From the NCBI GenBank assembly GCA_025738555.1, contig JAOVFP010000004.1, positions 6,510,001 through 6,574,000 on the forward strand: a DNA stretch of 64,000 bases, written 5' to 3'. This DNA comes from Cyathus striatus. Lineage: Eukaryota; Basidiomycota; Agaricomycetes; Agaricales; Nidulariaceae. The notes under the pieces are model-generated. The model searched no databases and was not told the DNA's origin. It saw nothing but the letters and a program-made list of their open reading frames with translations. Shown here one piece after another: positions 34,210-45,075 of this stretch; positions within the stretch are counted from its first letter, which is position 1, and each line of letters begins with the position of its first letter. The position numbers and the translations under genes are program-made.

Positions 34210-35552
34210 ATGAGGGCTGTATCATCCCTGCGCTCAACAGGCATTCTTCACAAGAAATTCCCTTTCCACAACGTGTACAACAACAAAAGCAATCATAGAT
34301 TCTCCTCCACATTCTCCACATCTGCTTCAAGCAATAAAAGTGCAGTGGTCACCGGCGCTTCACAAGGCATCGGGCGTGCAGTTGCTTTACGCCTAGCTAA
34401 AGATGGATTCGACGTCACCGTAAACGACCTCCCTTCTAATGAGGATGGATTGATAGATGTAGAACGCAATATAACTGGTATGGGGAGGAAGTGTTCTATA
34501 TCCATCGGGGACGTATCAAAAGAAGATGATGTTAAAAACATATTTGAAACTTGCACCGAAGAATTGGGAGGCGTAGACGTTGTACGTATCGTATTCCCTA
34601 TCATTCTGCGCACGAGATAAACTTATTGGTCTTAATATGCAGGTAGTTGCAAATGCAGGGATACACATACCGAATTTCATTATCGATAGTAAAATTCCTT
34701 TAATCCATGCCATACTAGAAACACGGATTAATCCACTCTGATCTAGTTCCCGTTGACCAACTGGACAGGCTCTATGCCGTCAATGTCCGTGGAACGTTTC
34801 TGTGCTACAAATACGCTGCCTTGCAAATGATCAAACAAGGAAGAGGTGGAAGAATTATAGGTGCCACATCATTGGCTGGAAAGCAAGGTACGAACTTGTG
34901 CTTGAAGGATAGTCATTGCGCATAAACTAATACTTATGCTGGAATTCCCAGGAGCACCATTTTCTGGTGCTTACGTGGCCTCAAAATTTGCAATTAGAGG
35001 CTTGACTCAGAGCGCTGGTGGGAACGTTATACACTAAAAACACGTATTTCGCTGATTAAAACATACAACAGCCACTGAATTAGGAAAATATGGAATCACA
35101 GTCAACGCGTATGCTCCAGGTAAGAGTCTATGTAGTATTTCCAGCGGCTTAATCTTCAACACATGCTTCTACCACAAGGTGTAATCGAAACGCCTATGTG
35201 TAAGTAATTCTATAACTCGTCATGTTTGTGGATTTTTAACATCATGTATCAAAGTGAAAGTGTTTGAAGACGTACTAGGAGATCAAGTGCCTGATTATTC
35301 GGTTAACCCAGTAGGACGAATTGGTAAGGTGGAAGATATGGCGGATCTTGTGTCATTTTTGGCTTCGCCGAAATCTAGTTTTATTACAGGTGCGAGTTTC
35401 ATTTCGTTATCTACTATTTGATCATGTGATAGATTATTGATGGATTTTTCTGTAGGCCAAAGCGTGAGTGTTGTCATGATTGATCCATTCTATAGCATCC
35501 GCTTATTGCAATATTCTAGATATCCATTAATGGTGGTGTTTTCTTTGATTAA
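34210..35552 (+). CDS. Short-chain dehydrogenase/reductase, probably mitochondrial, 289 aa
   Basis: NAD(P)-dependent oxidoreductase of the acetoin/diacetyl-reductase-like SDR group; the substrate is inferred only. Nine exons join perfectly: 34210-34581, 34643-34688, 34747-34887, 34952-35017, 35072-35119, 35179-35199, 35255-35389, 35456-35463 and 35520-35552. The N-terminus MRAVSSLRSTGILHKK followed by a Ser-rich stretch looks like a mitochondrial presequence. The cofactor loop is TGASQGIGRA, the next motif NAG, and the catalytic set Ser (GATSLAG), Tyr and Lys (YVASK). It ends GQSISINGGVFFD. Exons 6 (21 nt) and 8 (8 nt) are very small. An upstream in-frame ATG at 34135 would add 25 hydrophobic residues. 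It appears intact. Confidence 0.9.
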
Positions 35553-36079
35553 ACCGTACGTTTGTATGCAATGTGATGTATACATTATATATGCTATAAG
35601 CAAGAAGCTGCTAAGTTGGAAGAATGCAGGCAAAGTGCAGTGCGACTTTGAAACAGGCGAGATCCGTGGGTTACAAAATACCGACTAAACCTCAACTTCG
35701 AGCACTCTCGAGTTGAAACTTCTGTTTCGAGGTTTTAAATGGACAGAGATTGAATCTATAACATTTTGAAGACGGTTGTGAGGAGAAGGTGATAGTTGGT
35801 GATACAGTAAGTAATAGGTTCAACCATGCCGTATGCGCGGCAACTAAGTCTATTTGACCTGGCCTCGATCCACTTAGAATCGCATTATCGGATTTATACG
35901 AGAATGAAAACAAAATCTTCGGCTCCGAATAGGAACCGACGTTTTATGCCTTATCAGGCCGCTGATTTACGGTGAGGCCGTCGATTTCCCGACTGCGAAA
36001 CCGAAGACGGACAGCGATGCCGCCGTCTGACAGATCTTACATAACTTGAACATTATCTCTTGCCAAGCGCCATAATCCT
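35553..36079. other. Spacer 3' of the SDR gene
   Basis: No gene seen. A small inverted repeat (CAACTTCGAG/CTCGAGTTG) at about 35693-35716 could mark the 3' end region, but this is not a known fungal terminator type. Confidence 0.35.
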
Positions 36080-37575
36080 TTTACAGCTAATTGCAAATCA
36101 ATGTAGCACCCAGACTCCAAACCAGTCGCTCGCGCGTTCGTTTGGCTAACGCCGTTAACTCCGTAGAAGTTGGAACTTGAACGCGCTACAGCGACATCGA
36201 CTGTCGCTGTAGCGCGTTCAAGTTCCAACTTCTACAGAGTTAACGGCGTTAGCCAAACGAACGCGCGAGCGACTGGTTTGGAGTCTGTGTAGCACCCAGC
36301 TTGACGCACACACATCATAGCTGAGTTGATCCGATTAGTGCTGCCGAGCACCAAGCCTGCTGGGACGTCTCCCACTCCACTTCAGCCGCAGCACCAGCTT
36401 CAATACTTACTGGGGAGGTACGAAACGTGACACGTTACACAGTGTGGATGTTCCGGCCACACGGTGTGGAAACAAGGTCACCACACTGTGTGGTAAGATC
36501 GAGCCAAAGAGCGTTTAGAAGGAATTTGAATTATTAAGATAATAAGTAATTAATATTAAAATAAGTATCTATATCCTGCACCTAAGTATCCACCTTTCTG
36601 TAAGGCTTACTATCAAAAGAACTCAACGATAATCGATAAGTGCTATAAAAGACTTATAGTTCGACAAGCACTGAAGCACAACGAAGGCAAGAGAATTGAC
36701 TTCAAGATCGTCGGCAGCACACGGAGCTTTTTCACTTAGACATGATTTCTCCATACAGGGAAAGTGTATGAGAATATTGTTTACCTCTAAATGTTCCCTA
36801 GCTAATATGTTTTTTGAAAGTTGTGCAAATGGCTATGTAAATGGACTCGAAAGGTACACTTCTCAGTATGTTCATAGTGAAATAATGCCAGAGCAGGCTT
36901 ATATATTTACTAATCTACTTAATCATCGCTACAGTCATGCCGTTGCCAAATACAACCTACTAGCGTTCATATAACCAACAAGTTGCTGCAAAATTTCCCT
37001 CAGTACATCAGTTAACGGTACTTAGCACAAAGAGGACAAATCATGAGATTGAATAAAGATATCAAGGTCTATATCGATATTTGATCAATATGCATTGGGT
37101 ATGGGCACTGAATAAGATATCGTTGAGGGGCGCATTGCCCAGTTACCATTATTGCCTGCTATTACGTGCTACCCTTGACCGAGATTTGTGTGACAGCCCA
37201 ATATTATTATTATTATTTATACTTAACATAGTGTGGGTCTAACTTAGCAACGTGTGGAATTTCGCGTGGGAATGTGTGAATTTCCCCAACCACACAGTGT
37301 GGGCCAAAAATCCACACAGTGTGGACGTCCGTACGTGTATTCCACACTGTGTAACGTGTCGCTTTTCGTCCGTCCCGATACTTACTGGCGTTGGCGGCGT
37401 CCATAGACGTCATCCTACTAGTCCCCGGGGAATTCTAGCTAGGCGCGCCATATCCCTGGGTCCGGATGGATAAGCCGAAAAGCTCAGCTATGTTGCAGCT
37501 ATGTGTGCGCGTCAAGCTGGGTGCTACAGTATATCGATTTGCAATTAGCTGTAAGGAATAGCTAGTGGATTCTAC
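36080..37575. mobile_element. Non-autonomous DNA transposon with long TIRs
   Basis: The left end TTACAGCTAATTGCAAATC (36081) and the following TGTAGCACCCAGCTTGACGC reappear inverted at 37515-37555. Homology continues inward to GACACGTTACACAGTGTGG (36428-36446), inverted at 37335-37365. Three CACACTGTGTGG-type palindromes sit inside each end (about 36436, 36458, 36480; 37296, 37313, 37342), probably transposase binding sites. The interior has one 92-codon ORF with no known domain. A third end-like copy lies at 37640-37675. The left arm is interrupted by the palindromic insert at 36111. Confidence 0.7.
36111..36287. mobile_element. 177-bp near-perfect palindrome inserted with a 9-bp target duplication
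   Basis: Two 86-bp arms, 36111-36196 and 36202-36287, are reverse complements with one mismatch around a 5-nt loop (TCGAC). Ends are CAGACTCC and GGAGTCTG. The 9-mer TGTAGCACC flanks both sides (36102-36110 and 36288-36296), and the uninterrupted sequence exists in the opposite arm of the host element at 37530. A 9-bp duplication is typical of Mutator-like elements. It would be a foldback MITE. The near-identity of the arms means it is recent or being corrected. Confidence 0.9.
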
Positions 37576-39035
37576 CAGCAGGCTGGCTCGGTTTATGCTG
37601 CCGGTGGAACTCAGAGTCAGATGTGTGCTACCGAAATTGAAGTTCTATATCGATATGCAAAGCGCTGTAACTGGCTGGTCACAGGGTTCAACATTATATG
37701 TGGGCTTTTTTTGACACGATGGCTACCCGGTGACGGTGTTGTTGGAGCATTGAGCGTGGGGAGGGGTCACCCGCCACGGTTACCATCCTCCATGTATCCT
37801 GTAGTCGAGGATATGCTATAGCGTGCTGTGTGGAGGAATCGTGTGCAGGACTGTGGCCCTATTCTCTACAGTCTGTGCTGGGCATGGGGAGAGAACGGGA
37901 GTGCCACGGTAGCTATCCTTCTGTCCTCCTATCCGCTGCTGTGTGTGCCACGGTACCTCACCGTTCTCTAGAGCACCAGAAGGATTCTGCCTCCCACTAT
38001 CCCACTTTCGATTGTACCGCGCCTGTTCTGGAGTTTTGGTGCGCCACAGTGATCTGTCTTGCTTCCGTTTCTCCATGGTGCGAGGATTAATGACGCCACA
38101 GTTCCCCTGACAGTACCCACCTTCCCGTATCGTTGTGCATAATGGGATCTGGCGCGCCTGTCCTATGTTGTTTCTCTGTAGTTTCACTGGGTTACACAAG
38201 GACTTTGAGAATGAGTTTGAGGCTGATTCCGATGATAGGAGGATGAGGAAGGGGAGGAAGAGGAGGGGAATACGACGTTCACGTTCAGGCCTACAAGCCG
38301 ATAAATCATCAGGGCAATGACACGCCGATTCCTCTTCTATGATTCAATTGTCTACCTTTTTGCCTACCTCGTCGTCGCCTCAAATTCTAGCTTTCTTGGA
38401 AGACAAAGACGGGGACGGTATGGAATTTGAGGAGGGGAGGGATATAACACAGGTTGTTCCTGACGCTTGTTGCTGAGGATTTGGAGAAATTTGTGAGAAG
38501 GTTGGGTGCGCCTGAGGTTGGGCTATTTGATCTTTTCAATAACGCTGAGTATTGGCCGAGTAGGCACTTGGGGACATGGAGGCAAGGGCGTGACACTGTT
38601 TTCATGGTTGCTTTTGTCTCTCACTCTCTCCCTCGCTCATTTCTATTCTTTCTTTCTTTCTTTCTCGTCACATCGCTCTCATACTGCGCAATTAACATAA
38701 TTTCTGACCATATCACACATTTACATACATGCAAACATATGAATAGATGGCATTGTATCTGTCTATCTCTCGCTCGTCGTATTTTCCCTGTCTCTCTTTC
38801 TACGTGTCTACCTCTCTGGAAATCTAAACCAGATCCATTTCATGTTCTTCTCCAGAGTTGTTGGCTGTAATATGTGCACGTCTAGTGAAGAAAATAGACC
38901 GCGACATGAAGGGAGCACTTCCACTTCCATCCACGTCTGCCATTTTTCGTAAATTCAGTATTAACCGAGACCCCTGATGGCTTCTAAATATTAATCCTTA
39001 AAATAAATGCACTGTAACTGACCGTATATGACTGC
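37576..39035. other. Spacer with motif-repeat region and low-complexity ORFs
   Basis: From 37740 to 38110 the motif GCCACGGT or GCCACAGT recurs at about 37773, 37902, 37949, 38043 and 38094. A charged stretch (EFEADSDDRRMRKGRKRRG, about 38211-38270) and a Trp/Arg stretch (LEKFVRRLGAPEVGLFDLF, about 38480-38540) may be exons of a decayed gene that I do not recognise. A TTTC microsatellite lies at 38645-38665. Confidence 0.4.
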
Positions 39036-39039
39036 GTTA

Positions 39040-39825
39040 CTAAGTACCACCTGTAAACTTATGAGAAACATTTAGATCGACAACAGTACCAATGGGATTT
39101 ACGGAATGCCATAGAGATAAAATGTTCGTCCTCTGGGATCGATCAAACTCCATGTCAGAAGTACCGTAAATACTAAACGATATTTCGATTAGAAAACTAC
39201 TTCTCTGAACATATTTCCAAAAATCTCCCACCAAATATAATGAAGAAAAACAGTGTTCCATCACGCATAAATGATGTCAGAATAGGGAAGTTGCTTTTTC
39301 TACTCTTCAACATGTTTCGCAGTCCTCCTTGAGTAACGCTGATATCCTTCCAAAGTTTGAAAAGAGTAAGTAAAAACATAGTAACTGTCGACATAAAATA
39401 AGTACATGCTCATGGAAAGTTGAAGTGCGCATACAATGGACGGCCAGATTGACTCCGAAATAGACAATTTGTAGCAAGTTGAGAAGGGCTGCATTTTCGG
39501 GAGTGTATATGACGCACACCAATCCCGGGATTTCAGCAAGATTCGTACTTTCTGCAATACCAGCTTGTACGGAATAAGCGAAGAGTGTCTAAAATGATGA
39601 TTAGAGTGCAACAATTATGTGATAGGCAGTTATATTTAGCACACCGAAAATTGTGCTAGTACATTTCCACTTGCACATCAATCTCGATAGACAAATAGCA
39701 TTAGAACTTACCAACTAAACATAGTCCAAGAAACCACACTACTATTGTTATTTTAAAATTAGTAAATCTTAGATTTGTATAATAATTGGATGGAATGCAC
39801 ACTTTTTCTGTTGTTGCCATAACAT
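39040..39825 (-). pseudogene. Frameshifted membrane-protein relic, paralogue of 18.1 kb
   Basis: Reading on the minus strand, a first exon MATTEKVCIPSNYYTNL (ATG about 39823) leads through an intron to FAYSVQAGIAESTNLAEIPG and hydrophobic helices. After frameshifts near 39450 and 39400 it continues TMFLLTLFKLWKDIS and SFMRDGTLFFFIIFGG, then a last exon with YGTSDMEFDRS. An extra T in the CTTATTTTATG run relative to the 18.1-kb copy (CTTATTTATG) causes one shift. It is DUF6533-like with a hydrophobic C-terminal RDG motif. The two copies lie in opposite orientation 21 kb apart. Confidence 0.5.
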
Positions 39826-41765
39826 GCAGCAACTCGGAATGCAAAGATAAGGTCCACTGCAGTATTTATTATGAATGGTCCCGCCCTATATGCCTGCTGT
39901 TATGTCTTATGAAGCGGAATAAAATAGACTTCCCTACATTTCATTAAACCATAAAGCTGCGCGACAGCTGCAGCGTTAGGTTAGATTCTAATAAACTTAA
40001 TTATTCTGATATAATTACGACTGATTTCATAGATTCAGCTAATGAGACAATGGATTCATGTGTGAATTACTGACATTGGGTGATACGTTTCCGAGTACTT
40101 CAAAGAATGATGCTAAGAGAAACGTAATTCAGCCAAAAAAAAATTCACAGTGAATGAATGCTTAATACGAAGGAAGGTGGAAACTCTGCAGGACTTGAAA
40201 TGTAAGCAATATACTTGCTTAGCAGAGAAATACAACTTACGAGATATACAGAAGCCCATAGTATCTTGCAATGATATAGAGAATCTTTGGAATGGACCAT
40301 TTCATTCCACTGATTAAAAGAGAAAGCCTTTGAGATATATATTATCTAATAGAATACTCATCTCACCACCAGATGTATTTCACCTACACGGTGTCAGCTT
40401 TTATATGTAAGTTGCATTATAGATGAATAATACCTCATCGAAAAAGCAGTAAATAATATCATATCCAAGGGAAGATATAACAGCAACTGAATCATAAAGA
40501 TACTGAGTGGGAAGATAGGATTTAATGTAGTATACTTACTGCAGACAGTATTTAGTGTTGTGACTTGATATATAGTATTAATTATTTCATTGAGGGGAAT
40601 ACCTGAGTAAGTGTTGCTCATGGTGGAGTTGTGCAACGTTTAACGTGGGAGGCACTAGACTGAGGTCACTTTTATATACATATATTGTGAACTTGCTAGC
40701 ACTTGTATAGCTTAGTTTTGACTTGCTATGGAACCTCGATAATACACCACAACATCCGTACCCAACGCTTGCACGGTATGAGGTTAAAAATACAGATAAG
40801 TATTGATGTAAGGAATTACAAACTAGTTAGTAGAATTGCATAGAAATCACAGGAACGCCGTTTACGCATTAAGGAATGTCCTCTACCGGCAGTACTGATC
40901 AGATGATCTTCTTATTCAGCATAGAAGTTCATACAACGGAACTAATAAGCAAGACTAGTAGAATTCAGTTTGCACTAATGACGGAACCTTGATAGTAACT
41001 CACAGCCTCCGTATGCTAATGCCTGTACAGGATATGAGACATTGTTTTAAGTAACCAGAAACATTAAGTAGAGTTTCACAGAAATAACAAGAAATCTTAG
41101 ATCCTACGTTAAAAAAATAATCTCTACCCGCAATGTCGATTAGATGACCTTCCAATCCAACGTAAAATATTCGGTTCTTAAGTCCTCTGTTTTGAAAAAG
41201 GACCCGAAGAAAGAGATCCGCCTAACCCCGTGCTGGGGAAGGTGCACAAACGCTCCTCCGTCCCTCCATGAAAATGGTCGGATTCGAAAGAGGACGGTGT
41301 ATGCAGAACATTTCCATTCTCCCTCCCGCTCGCTCCGTGGGCTACTGCCCCTCTCCCTCTCTCCACTTACGGATAAAGACTATTTGTGAACACACCCTGA
41401 AAGTTCTGCATCGTAAAGACTCGGAGAGTCATGGTTGAGCATTCTCAGATTACGTGTTCGGGGTCATTTAAGATCCATGTCCATGTTTTTAAGTGTGTCG
41501 GAGTTTAGCTGGAGTTATTATTGCTTTGTGGGGATGTGATTTGGACTTACAGATATGTAGACGAGTTCGGCTCTCCAAGTCATCACTTTTCCAGCGCAGA
41601 GAGAGGCACTGCTATCTGTGAAACACAACGCACACTGAGCACTGAACGCAAACTGAACGTACTAAACGCTGAATGACGAAACATGAAGAGCTCTCGGCAA
41701 GCTCTCCGCCAATCGTCGCTTGATTCGCATCACCTGAACCAAACGACACAGCCACTTCAACAGGG
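39826..41765. other. Spacer with a 253-bp direct repeat
   Basis: No gene seen. Segments at about 40725-40975 and 40978-41185 are diverged direct copies (GGAACCTYGATA, CCGTAYRCNAAYGC, GARATMACAAGAA-like, CTCTACCSGCA blocks), with a period of about 253 bp. Confidence 0.45.
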
Positions 41766-41899
41766 GAGTTCAATCTTGGCCGTTTTGTCGCGTCGCTACA
41801 GATCAGTCGCTATAGCAACACTACAGTAACCCGCCGAAAAAGTTTAGCGCGCGTCACAAAACAGCTGTAGCTGTATCGTGTATCGCCAAGATTGAACTC
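41766..41899. mobile_element. 134-bp MITE-like element
   Basis: Perfect 15-bp terminal inverted repeats, GAGTTCAATCTTGGC and GCCAAGATTGAACTC, enclose 104 bp with further CTGTAGC-type symmetry. No coding capacity. No clear target duplication, so the superfamily is undetermined. Confidence 0.65.
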
Positions 41900-43320
41900 T
41901 ACTAATGCTTAACTCAGTTACACACTCCCTCTCTCCCTCTCTCCCTCTAATATATCTTGTCCTGCTTTGCTTGTTATAGCTGGGGCTATCTTTACGAATC
42001 TCACCACGAATTTCGATTTCCATCTAGGAAGGAAGAAGGACAATTTGACTTTTAATCCTATCGCGGATACTCAAGATGCTGTACCTACATGTAATGAAAC
42101 AGCCCCAGCTGCCTTCACCCTAGTAGCAGCATCAATAAGCAATGGCGCATTCATAATAGCGCTGCTTGTTGTTATAGCTCAGCTGTAACCTTGGTGTATT
42201 CCTATGAATATACGTAGTTAGTAGTTAGAGTATGATAGGGAATATACCTTATTCACGGGGTGTTGAGTTGCAGATGTAGTCGGAAACGAGTCGATCTCAA
42301 GTCTCAGATTGTAGACTTAGCACGCGCTTACCAATGGAGATAAGAGATGTTCTTATCTCCGAGTGCGTCAGAGCGAATCGGTGACGGTCTCAAGGTAAAC
42401 TAGTGTAACGTAGAGTATACTCGGTACGTTAATAGTATTTAAGTAGCTTACTGCAGTACTTTAATACTAGGTTCTAAGTGTCGAATCTTCGAACTGAGTT
42501 AAGGGTAAGTGAAAGTAAAAGATGATATTTGAGTATCCTATGTAGTCCTACTTATATGCGTTATCCTAGTGTTCCTGAATGCTCTAATGTACTCTAGGTA
42601 GTTCTACGCTATTCTACGGGCTACTATAGGATTATAGAAGTAGTGAGAAGGTTCTGAATCGTGACGTAGTAGTATTTTGTATACTACAGAGCGGAACTAG
42701 TAGACATGTAAGGTGGAATATCTCTACGCTATAGGATACCCATAACACTTGTGCCTCCTCGAGATCGAGCGTGAGCAGAGGATGGAAGAGGCCGAAGTGT
42801 TCAAGTTGACTAAGGTTAGTTGTTATCACCATCCGTTCTTCCGCATTTGGAGTTCGGGTGTAGATTGCTTGGTGGACACCTGATGGCGTGGTTGTAATAT
42901 ATTATGTACTGTAATTAGAACTCGAACGTGATGTATGGACACGGTAAATTACAAGGGGAAAAAGTAATACTAAATAATGTATTGCAATTACAACTTTGAA
43001 CTACTCAACAAATGTAACTGACATCTAGGATGGATATACTATAATACTGTTGTAGATCTCATCGTCACTTTTGAGCGTGGCGGCGGCTGACGGCGGGAAT
43101 AGTAATACCGACACTTCCAAATTCAGATACTTACAATGCATAAAAGAGACGTGAGAATCAGCCCTTCCATTCTAGTAACCTACGGTAATTTACAGCAGCC
43201 ATACATCACAATGTATTGTAAACCACCATAGATAATATATAGATTTTACAGTATTGCCTGATTTTCGTTAGAGAATAGGTCAATGCAAAGGTTAGTTGCG
43301 TACGAAGGAAAGAGGTACAT
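41900..43320. other. Spacer with one strong hairpin
   Basis: No supported gene. A 73-codon plus-strand ORF at 41967 has two hydrophobic segments but no known domain. GGAGATAAGA/TCTTATCTCC at 42335-42359 forms a perfect 10-bp stem with a 5-nt loop. Confidence 0.4.
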
Positions 43321-44355
43321 AGTGCCGGTTTGTTTGTCAAGTTGGCCTGATACAAACAAACTGTTCACATGATCCATCCAGAGTCTCACCCCCCACCTCA
43401 AGTTGACCTCAAGCGTATTTAACGTGCCCATCTCAGACAACACGAGCACCACGCACTTCCTTCTAGACGTTTAAGCTTCAAGCACAGCGCTGAATGTTAC
43501 ACATTGAGGAAGTGGTGGCTTTAGTCCTGGTCACTGGATTCTTGTGCGCCGTCACATCGGGGTCCAGCGCCGGGTATCTTGACTCCTTCCAAGACGAGTT
43601 TTCATCGACTCTGAGTCGTATGCGAAGCATGTCGCATAAATGGGAGAGAAGCCGAGGGGATACATATCCAGTGGTTCGTTTTATTCCCTATTTTCTTTTC
43701 CTTTTTTCTTGGCTTACATGGGTATCATAGACTTTTGGTTAGAATCTCAATCCAGGCTGCACTTCTCCCTCGCCACGCGTCACACCACCTCTCCTTCCGG
43801 CACACTACTACCAACTCCACCTCGGTCTGTCCCTCTGCCGCACCCGTACCCGCGTTGCCATCCATCCAGTTCCCTCGGGCAGCTGGTACGTAACGGTAGG
43901 CAGCAGATGCCGGAGCATTACCAACACCTCGCTTCGTCACCACGAGGTCCACTCCTACACCGAGTCATAGTCTTATTTCGTGCATCTGCAGAGAGAAGCA
44001 TGCTAGCTTTGCTTTAGTTTGGTTATCCTGGACGGTATGGTCGGATATGAACTTGGCGGATGCGCTTTTGGAAAGAGAGAGGGAGGGTGGGGGGGAATAG
44101 GTATGTTTCTGTTTTGAAGTGGACGGGATGTGTTGCTCACCGGCACCTGTGGAGTAGTGGAAGATACCCCTCCACAATCCTCTTCACCACCTCACTCATA
44201 GGAATCCTGCTGTATGCTTCCGCAAAATAGCCCATCCAATCGACCTGCACAGAAGAACACTTCACTCGTCCACGCAGACATAGGGCCCGAATACTGCCTA
44301 TTGCACGCTTTGTAAATCATAGACGATCCGACGGACTCTGAGTCAGGCATACTGA
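43320..44355 (+). pseudogene. Decayed gene copy B1
   Basis: Counterpart of copy A1. The shared left boundary is TAGTGCCGGTT and CTGGCCTGATACAAACAA-like sequence at 43320-43362. The first exon-like part reads MLHIEEVVALVLVTGFLCAV then YLDSFQDEFSSTLSRMRSM (43498-43645). An intron-like tract ends at ATCATAG (43730), followed by the CACACCACCTCTCCTTCCGG block. Broken frames. Family unknown. Confidence 0.5.
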
Positions 44356-44359
44356 ATGA

Positions 44360-45075
44360 TGCACAGTGGGAGAGAATAAGCAGTTACGCGTCATATGAGG
44401 TTATTGGTCTCGGAGGATGCGTATTTGGTTCGTTTTCTTACTTTCTTTCATTTTTCTCTTGTCAACTAATATGGATATGTTAGTTCTTCGGTTAGAATGC
44501 CAGTACCGAAACGAACTAGAAGGCTCTCTAGGACTCACATCCCGGACGCACTTCGTCCCTCTGCTTCGTCCATCCCCTCCTCCCTCTTTCTCCTAGGTAT
44601 CGCCACCATAAACTCTCGTCATCCATTCCGACGCCCACGTAAGACGGCAGAAGGACACTACTCAAGTCCACTTCTAAACCGAGTAAACATCCCAAGTGAA
44701 GAGTCCGTCAAAGTCTTGTCTTGTTCGTAACCGTTCAGCATTCCTGCCCGGTATAGTGTAGCGTGGAGGATTGGAGTTGGATAGACGCTGAGGCTTGAGA
44801 ATAAGGAGAGCACATCTCATAACATCCCAGACGCACTTCCTCTTTCTGCTTCGTTCATACCTTCCTCACACCTCTCGCTCCTACCACGAACAACTCTCGT
44901 CATCCAGTCTTTCATACGTACCCGCACCCGCTCGCCTTCATTTCGTTCTTTTGCCGCCGAAAATAAGACGGCAGAAGTGGGAGCATGACCGATTTTCCCT
45001 TTGAATTTATCAATCTGAAGAACTTTGTTCACAATGCATCGTTTGGTATTCCTGCATGGCATGGCGTAGAGGGAA
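44360..45075 (+). pseudogene. Decayed gene copies B2 and B3
   Basis: Two further copies of the A2-type unit, about 44360-44790 and 44795-45075. Both share CAYCCCRGACGCACTTC, AAGACGGCAGAAG and a terminal TGGANGACGCTGAGG. They differ by indels and have no continuous frame. Confidence 0.5.

Noticed and set aside
34689..34718. 30-nt intron and frameshift in the SDR gene
   Set aside because: The GT donor at 34689 pairs with the later acceptor at 34745-34746, giving a normal 58-nt intron and a continuous frame.
37413..37451. Polylinker-like cluster of SpeI, SmaI, EcoRI and AscI sites
   Set aside because: It lies within transposon-derived sequence with natural flanks and no other vector sequence; probably coincidence.
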